The notes below the pieces were generated by a model that saw only the letters and a list, made by a program, of their open reading frames with translations, ran no database searches and had not been told where the DNA came from. This document shows positions 4,834 through 7,907 of a stretch of 7,907 nucleotides of DNA, piece by piece. The first letter of the stretch is position 1. The number at the start of each line of letters is the position of its first letter. A program made the position numbers and the translations under genes. This stretch comes from Flavobacteriales bacterium (GTDB lineage: Bacteria > Bacteroidota > Bacteroidia > Flavobacteriales_D > Crocinitomicaceae): assembly GCA_947476515.1 (NCBI GenBank), contig CANJQZ010000082.1:1-7907 (forward strand). The letters are read 5' to 3'.

Positions 4834-6054
4834 TTAGATGCCAGGAAGGATTAAATTAATATCCTTGTGATTCAATCCGAATACTTTGCCCAGCAATTCA
4901 TTGGTTAATACTCCTTTATAAATATAAACACCATTTCTGAAACCACTCTGCATGCGAATTAAATCAACCACACCGCCTCGTTCACCTATCTCTAAAAGTA
5001 AGGGTGAAAAGATATTCGATAGGGCAAAGGAGGCTGTTCTTGATACCCTAGAGGCAATATTAGGAACGCAATAATGAATTACTCCATGTTCAATGAAAGT
5101 AGGGTCATTATGATTGGTAACTCTTGAGGTTTCAAAACATCCACCTTGATCAATACTTACATCAATAATTACAGATCCAGATTTCATTTGTTCAATTACT
5201 TCTCTACTCACTACACAAGGAGTTCTTCCCACTTGAGATCGCAATGCACCAATGACTACATCAGCTCTGCGCACTGCTTTAGCTAATACTTTAGGTTGAA
5301 GAACAGAAGTAAACATTCTTGCACCTACATCGTTTTGCAAGCGTCTTAATTTTGATAAAGAATTATCAAATACTTTTACTGAGGCACCTAATCCTATTGC
5401 AGCACGAGCGGCAAATTCACCAACTGTTCCTGCACCAATGATAACCACTTCAGTAGGTTGAACACCAGCGATTCCACCCAACATCAATCCTTTTCCTGAG
5501 GTATAAGACGAAAGCAATTCACCGGCAACTAAAATGGATGTGGTTCCTGCGATTTCGCCCATAGTACGCACAACAGAAAAAACACCTTCTTCATCTTTTA
5601 TGTAATCCCAAGCAATTGCTGTGATTTTCTTTTTCATTAATTTTTGCAACACTTCCTTTGGCTGCGATACCAATTGTAATGCAGAAATGAAAGTCTGGTT
5701 TCCAGGCATTAAATCAACTTCTTCTTCAGAAGGTGGTGCAACTTTAAAGATAATATCGCATTGATAGATTGAGTGACGGTCTTGCACAATCTGCGCTCCA
5801 GCTTCACTATACTCATTATCCGTAAAATTAGAATTCTCACCAGCATTAGATTCAATAATCACATGGTGACCATTGGCTACTAGCAAGGAGACCGCTTCTG
5901 GAACCAAGGCTACTCGGCGCTCTTGAAAGGAGGTTTCTTTTGGAATTCCAATCATCAAACTTCCTTTTTGCTTTTTAACTTCCAACATTTCCTCCTTAGG
6001 AAGGAATCCTCCTTGTTGGATTAAAGACTTTAATATTGCAGGATCTGTTATCAT
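4834..6054 (-). CDS. ald: Alanine dehydrogenase, Bacteroidota-type, with substituted catalytic His
   Basis: A 406-residue member of the alanine dehydrogenase / PntA N-terminal family; classical enzymes interconvert L-alanine and pyruvate plus ammonia with NAD. Residues 1-33 are an extension (GGFLPKEEMLEVKKQKG) absent from the roughly 370-residue Bacillus enzyme but, as I recall, usual in Bacteroidota. The core begins at IGIPKE (35-40). By mental alignment with Bacillus subtilis Ald, substrate-binding Arg15 is Arg47, Lys75 is Lys104, Asp270 is Asp302 in SIDQGG and Asn300 is Asn332. The Rossmann loop is GAGTVG (207-212) with Asp230 to bind the adenosine ribose. His96, in LHLAA of the classical enzyme, aligns with Gln127 in ALQLVS, so catalysis may differ. 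The ATG overlaps the tsaE stop by four bases (6051-6054), supporting this start over the internal Met34, which has an AAGGAAG sequence just upstream. The family call is secure; activity is less so. Confidence 0.88.
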   Translation of the reverse strand: MITDPAILKSLIQQGGFLPKEEMLEVKKQKGSLMIGIPKETSFQERRVALVPEAVSLLVANGHHVIIESNAGENSNFTDNEYSEAGAQIVQDRHSIYQCDIIFKVAPPSEEEVDLMPGNQTFISALQLVSQPKEVLQKLMKKKITAIAWDYIKDEEGVFSVVRTMGEIAGTTSILVAGELLSSYTSGKGLMLGGIAGVQPTEVVIIGAGTVGEFAARAAIGLGASVKVFDNSLSKLRRLQNDVGARMFTSVLQPKVLAKAVRRADVVIGALRSQVGRTPCVVSREVIEQMKSGSVIIDVSIDQGGCFETSRVTNHNDPTFIEHGVIHYCVPNIASRVSRTASFALSNIFSPLLLEIGERGGVVDLIRMQSGFRNGVYIYKGVLTNELLGKVFGLNHKDINLILPGI

Positions 6055-6485
6055 TCTTCTATATGTATCATGCGTTTATTAGACTCATTTTCACGAATAT
6101 ACACCCAAATTGTGTTATCAGGCAAAAATGATTTAATTTTTTCTGGCCATTCAATAAAAAAATAAGCTTCTTCCCTCATTATTTCATCAAAACCAATTGC
6201 GATTGCTTCCTCCTGATTATCGATACGGTAAGCATCAATGTGATAACAATTTTCTTTTATGGGTAAGCAATAAGTTTGAACAATTGCAAAGGTAGGGGAT
6301 CCTTGAAAATCGTTAATTCCAAGATGTTGTAGTAAGGAATTGATAATGGTAGTTTTTCCGGCACCCATTTCACCAGAGAAAGCGAAGCAATTTTTCTTAG
6401 GATACCAATTAAAAAATTGTTCTGCAAAATCTTTGCAATCACTTAATTGCGAAAGCACAAATTCATGTTTTTTAACCTTATTCAT
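6051..6485 (-). CDS. tsaE: tRNA threonylcarbamoyladenosine biosynthesis ATPase TsaE
   Basis: A 144-residue P-loop ATPase of the TsaE (YjeE) family, a partner of TsaB and TsaD in making t6A at position 37 of ANN-decoding tRNAs in the cytoplasm. Walker A is GEMGAGKT (38-45). The following family marks are present: SPTF (63-66), HIDAYR (82-87), whose Asp84 matches the catalytic Asp of the family, GFDEI (98-102) and FIEWPEKI (110-117), with the conserved Trp113. Length is normal for TsaE. The gene sits between the LpxH-like gene, which it overlaps by eight bases (6478-6485), and alanine dehydrogenase, which it overlaps by four. TsaD and TsaB are not in the window. Overlaps on both sides indicate translational coupling within the operon. 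Next to a CCA-adding enzyme elsewhere in the window this gives two tRNA-maturation genes, but they lie in separate operons. Confidence 0.94.
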   Translation of the reverse strand: MNKVKKHEFVLSQLSDCKDFAEQFFNWYPKKNCFAFSGEMGAGKTTIINSLLQHLGINDFQGSPTFAIVQTYCLPIKENCYHIDAYRIDNQEEAIAIGFDEIMREEAYFFIEWPEKIKSFLPDNTIWVYIRENESNKRMIHIEE

Positions 6486-7260
6486 TGGGATTTGAATAGC
6501 TATTTACGGATCCGTCTTTCCATTCCATTAATTCCATTCCTGATTGATTGCATATAGCAAAGGTGCAATAGTTCATCCATTCGCCTAAATTGATATACAA
6601 ACTACTTTCCAAAGGTAATTGAAGTGGTAAGTGCCGATGCCCAAAGACAAAGTAATCAACTTTTTCTTTTTTGGCAATTTCTTGAGCATATAAATACAGC
6701 CATTCTTTTTCTTTTCCTTTAAATACTTCGTCATTTTTCCCTGTAGATGCGCGGCTTTTCCGAGATAAGAATTTCGCTAAACCGATTCCGAAATTAGGGT
6801 GCAGTCTGGCAAAAGCCCATTGACACAAGCGGTTTCTGAAGATGTATTTTATTATTTTGTAGGAGCGATCTCCAGGACCTAGACCATCACCATGACCAAT
6901 AAAATAGTTATGATTAAATATTCTTCTAAGAATTGGCTTTTGGTATATACTGGCATTTAATTCTTTTTCAAGATAATTGAAGAGCCACATATCATGATTT
7001 CCAATAAAAAAATGCAGCTTTATTCCGTCATCACTTAGTTGTGCTAATTTGCCGAGGAGTCTAATATAGCCTTTTGGAACTACTTCCTTGTATTCAAACC
7101 AAAAATCGAAAACATCACCTAAAAAATATATTTCTTTAGCATCCTTAGAAATATAATTTAACCATGACACAATCTTTTTTTCTCTTTCAAGACTTTTCTC
7201 CCAACTTGGCGCACCAAGATGAAAGTCAGAAGCAAAGTAGATGTTGTTTTTTGTTTCCAG
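6478..7260 (-). CDS. lpxH: UDP-2,3-diacylglucosamine diphosphatase (LpxH-like), start codon unresolved
   Basis: A calcineurin-like metallophosphoesterase that in lipid A synthesis removes UMP from UDP-2,3-diacylglucosamine at the inner face of the cytoplasmic membrane. Counted from a CTG at 7260 (260 residues), all metal-binding motifs are present: SDFHLGAP (11-18), GDVFD (48-52), GNHD (87-90), IGHGDG (121-126) and GHRH (207-210). YINLGEW (222-228) is also family-typical. The first ATG, GTG or TTG in frame is GTG at 7170, which would delete the essential Asp-x-His motif and so cannot be the true start. In-frame options upstream are only rare codons such as CTG (7260) or ATC (7272). Alternatively, an ATG at 7282-7280, one frame away, reaches this frame if one base is skipped at CTT TAA (7270-7265). 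The end is certain; the left boundary is a best guess. It overlaps tsaE by eight bases. Confidence 0.82.
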   Translation of the reverse strand: METKNNIYFASDFHLGAPSWEKSLEREKKIVSWLNYISKDAKEIYFLGDVFDFWFEYKEVVPKGYIRLLGKLAQLSDDGIKLHFFIGNHDMWLFNYLEKELNASIYQKPILRRIFNHNYFIGHGDGLGPGDRSYKIIKYIFRNRLCQWAFARLHPNFGIGLAKFLSRKSRASTGKNDEVFKGKEKEWLYLYAQEIAKKEKVDYFVFGHRHLPLQLPLESSLYINLGEWMNYCTFAICNQSGMELMEWKDGSVNSYSNPNE

Positions 7261-7264
7261 CGGA

Positions 7265-7282
7265 TTAAAGATTAATGACCAT
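7265..7282 (-). promoter_or_regulatory. Candidate ATG and CTT-TAA frameshift site at the LpxH-like gene start
   Basis: ATG (7282-7280) opens five codons, MVINL, that overlap the end of the TlpA-like gene by 11 bases and end in CTT TAA (7270-7265). A +1 slip of the CTT-reading tRNA to TTT would continue as NPLETKNN into the LpxH-like frame. This is the same geometry as the CTT TGA site of bacterial RF2 genes, but with TAA and without an upstream Shine-Dalgarno-like stimulator. A real or technical one-base insertion in the T run would look identical. Confidence 0.3.
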
Positions 7283-7907
7283 AAATTCTTTGTAATTCAC
7301 TTTCTAACGCTTCACCTCTTAGATTGGTTTTAATAATCTTTCCTTGTTGATTGATAAGCACAGTGAAAGGCACACTTTTAACATCATATAAACCAGCTAC
7401 GCGATTGTTCCATCCTCTCAAATCACTAACATGATTAGGCCAAGTAAGATTATCCTGTTTGATTGCAGCCAACCATTTTTCTTTGTCTGTATCTAAAGAA
7501 ACGCTCATAATAGTGAATCCATCATCTTTATATTTCGCATATGTTTTTACTACATTAGGATTTTCTTTCCGACATGGTCCACACCAAGATGCCCAAAAAT
7601 CAATCAAGACAACTTTTCCTCTCAAATCTGAAAGTTTGATATTAGTTTTCTGATCCGTTCCTAATTGTTCAAAGTCAGGAGCTACTTTTCCAATTCCAAG
7701 TGTCAAGCCAGCATCTCTTTGCTCTTTGTATGAATCAAAATATTTTTTGTATTCCATAACCGTTGGACTTTGTCCAAAACTTCCAATAACTTGATTCAGG
7801 ATGCCTTCATAATCGGCAAACTCTGTTTCAATATTCATTGTTTTAAGCACCAAGATTAATTGCGGTGAATTTTGATTCATTGCTATGAATTCTTGTCTCG
7901 CTCCTTG
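7272..7907 (-). CDS. TlpA-like thioredoxin-family protein, C-terminal part (5' end outside window)
   Basis: The reading frame is open to the right edge of the window: nine codons without a stop precede the first visible ATG (7880), so that Met is probably internal. The visible 211 residues comprise a helical segment (IGSFGQSPTVMEYKKYF and neighbours) of the kind that links an N-terminal DUF4369-like domain to a redoxin domain in Bacteroidota TlpA proteins. A thioredoxin fold follows from IGKVAPDF to the end. The active site is WCGPC (bases 7586-7572) and the cis-proline loop is SVPFT. These proteins are normally exported, often as lipoproteins, and act as disulfide reductants in the periplasm, for example in cytochrome c maturation. 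A signal peptide would lie beyond the window. The stop codon at 7274-7272 sits inside the region where the LpxH-like gene must start, so the two are closely coupled. Confidence 0.88.
   Translation of the reverse strand, partial: QGARQEFIAMNQNSPQLILVLKTMNIETEFADYEGILNQVIGSFGQSPTVMEYKKYFDSYKEQRDAGLTLGIGKVAPDFEQLGTDQKTNIKLSDLRGKVVLIDFWASWCGPCRKENPNVVKTYAKYKDDGFTIMSVSLDTDKEKWLAAIKQDNLTWPNHVSDLRGWNNRVAGLYDVKSVPFTVLINQQGKIIKTNLRGEALESELQRIYGH

Noticed and set aside
6478..7170. GTG at 7170 as the true start of the LpxH-like gene
   Set aside because: It would remove the Asp-x-His metal-ligand motif encoded just upstream at 7227-7219, and the encoded sequence upstream is clearly homologous in style to the family.
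7878..7880. ATG at 7880 as the start of the TlpA-like gene
   Set aside because: The frame is open to the window edge, and the peptide from this Met lacks a signal peptide that an exported TlpA-like protein should have. It is most likely internal.
1..7907. A novel defence or multi-gene accessory system
   Set aside because: Almost every gene belongs to a conserved housekeeping or widespread Bacteroidota family, with no defence-type domains apart from the orphan HsdR-N-like protein and no signs of horizontal insertion.

Overview
The window looks like chromosomal DNA from a member of the Bacteroidota. It is AT-rich, has few Shine-Dalgarno sequences, shows promoter motifs of the TTTG / TAnnTTTG type, and carries protein families typical of the phylum: a DUF4924 protein, a Bacteroidota-type alanine dehydrogenase, a single-RRM RNA-binding protein and a pRiA4b ORF-3-like protein with an acidic tail. 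I cannot place it below phylum level. Coding density is very high, and no stretch over 200 bases lacks a gene. I see no mobile element, CRISPR array, tRNA or rRNA.

Layout. (1) Bases 1-2793, minus strand, transcription running leftward: an RRM protein, then a CCA-adding enzyme with its own good promoter match, then the pRiA4b-like protein, then the first 51 codons of a SAM-dependent methyltransferase cut by the window edge. (2) Bases 2794-2991: a divergent intergenic region with promoter candidates for both directions. (3) Bases 2992-4382, plus strand: a tight three-gene operon encoding an 80-residue unknown protein, an OmpH/Skp-like predicted lipoprotein and a DUF4924 protein. (4) Bases 4369-7907, minus strand: a tightly packed operon, in transcription order TlpA-like thioredoxin (cut by the window edge), LpxH-like lipid A hydrolase, TsaE, alanine dehydrogenase, and a small HsdR-N-like nuclease-fold protein. 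Its genes overlap or abut, and its last gene overlaps the plus-strand operon tail to tail.

The functions are mostly housekeeping: tRNA maturation and modification (CCA addition, t6A via TsaE), envelope biogenesis (LpxH, the Skp-like lipoprotein, TlpA) and amino-acid metabolism. I found no convincing new multi-gene system. The points most worth a second look are these. The LpxH gene has no ATG, GTG or TTG upstream of its essential metal-binding motif, and a one-base shift at CTT TAA would connect it to an ATG. The alanine dehydrogenase has Gln where the catalytic His of classical enzymes lies. TAnnTTTG boxes sit directly against two start codons, suggesting near-leaderless mRNAs. The RRM protein has an unusual basic-then-acidic tail. 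An orphan PD-(D/E)XK protein is embedded in the housekeeping operon.
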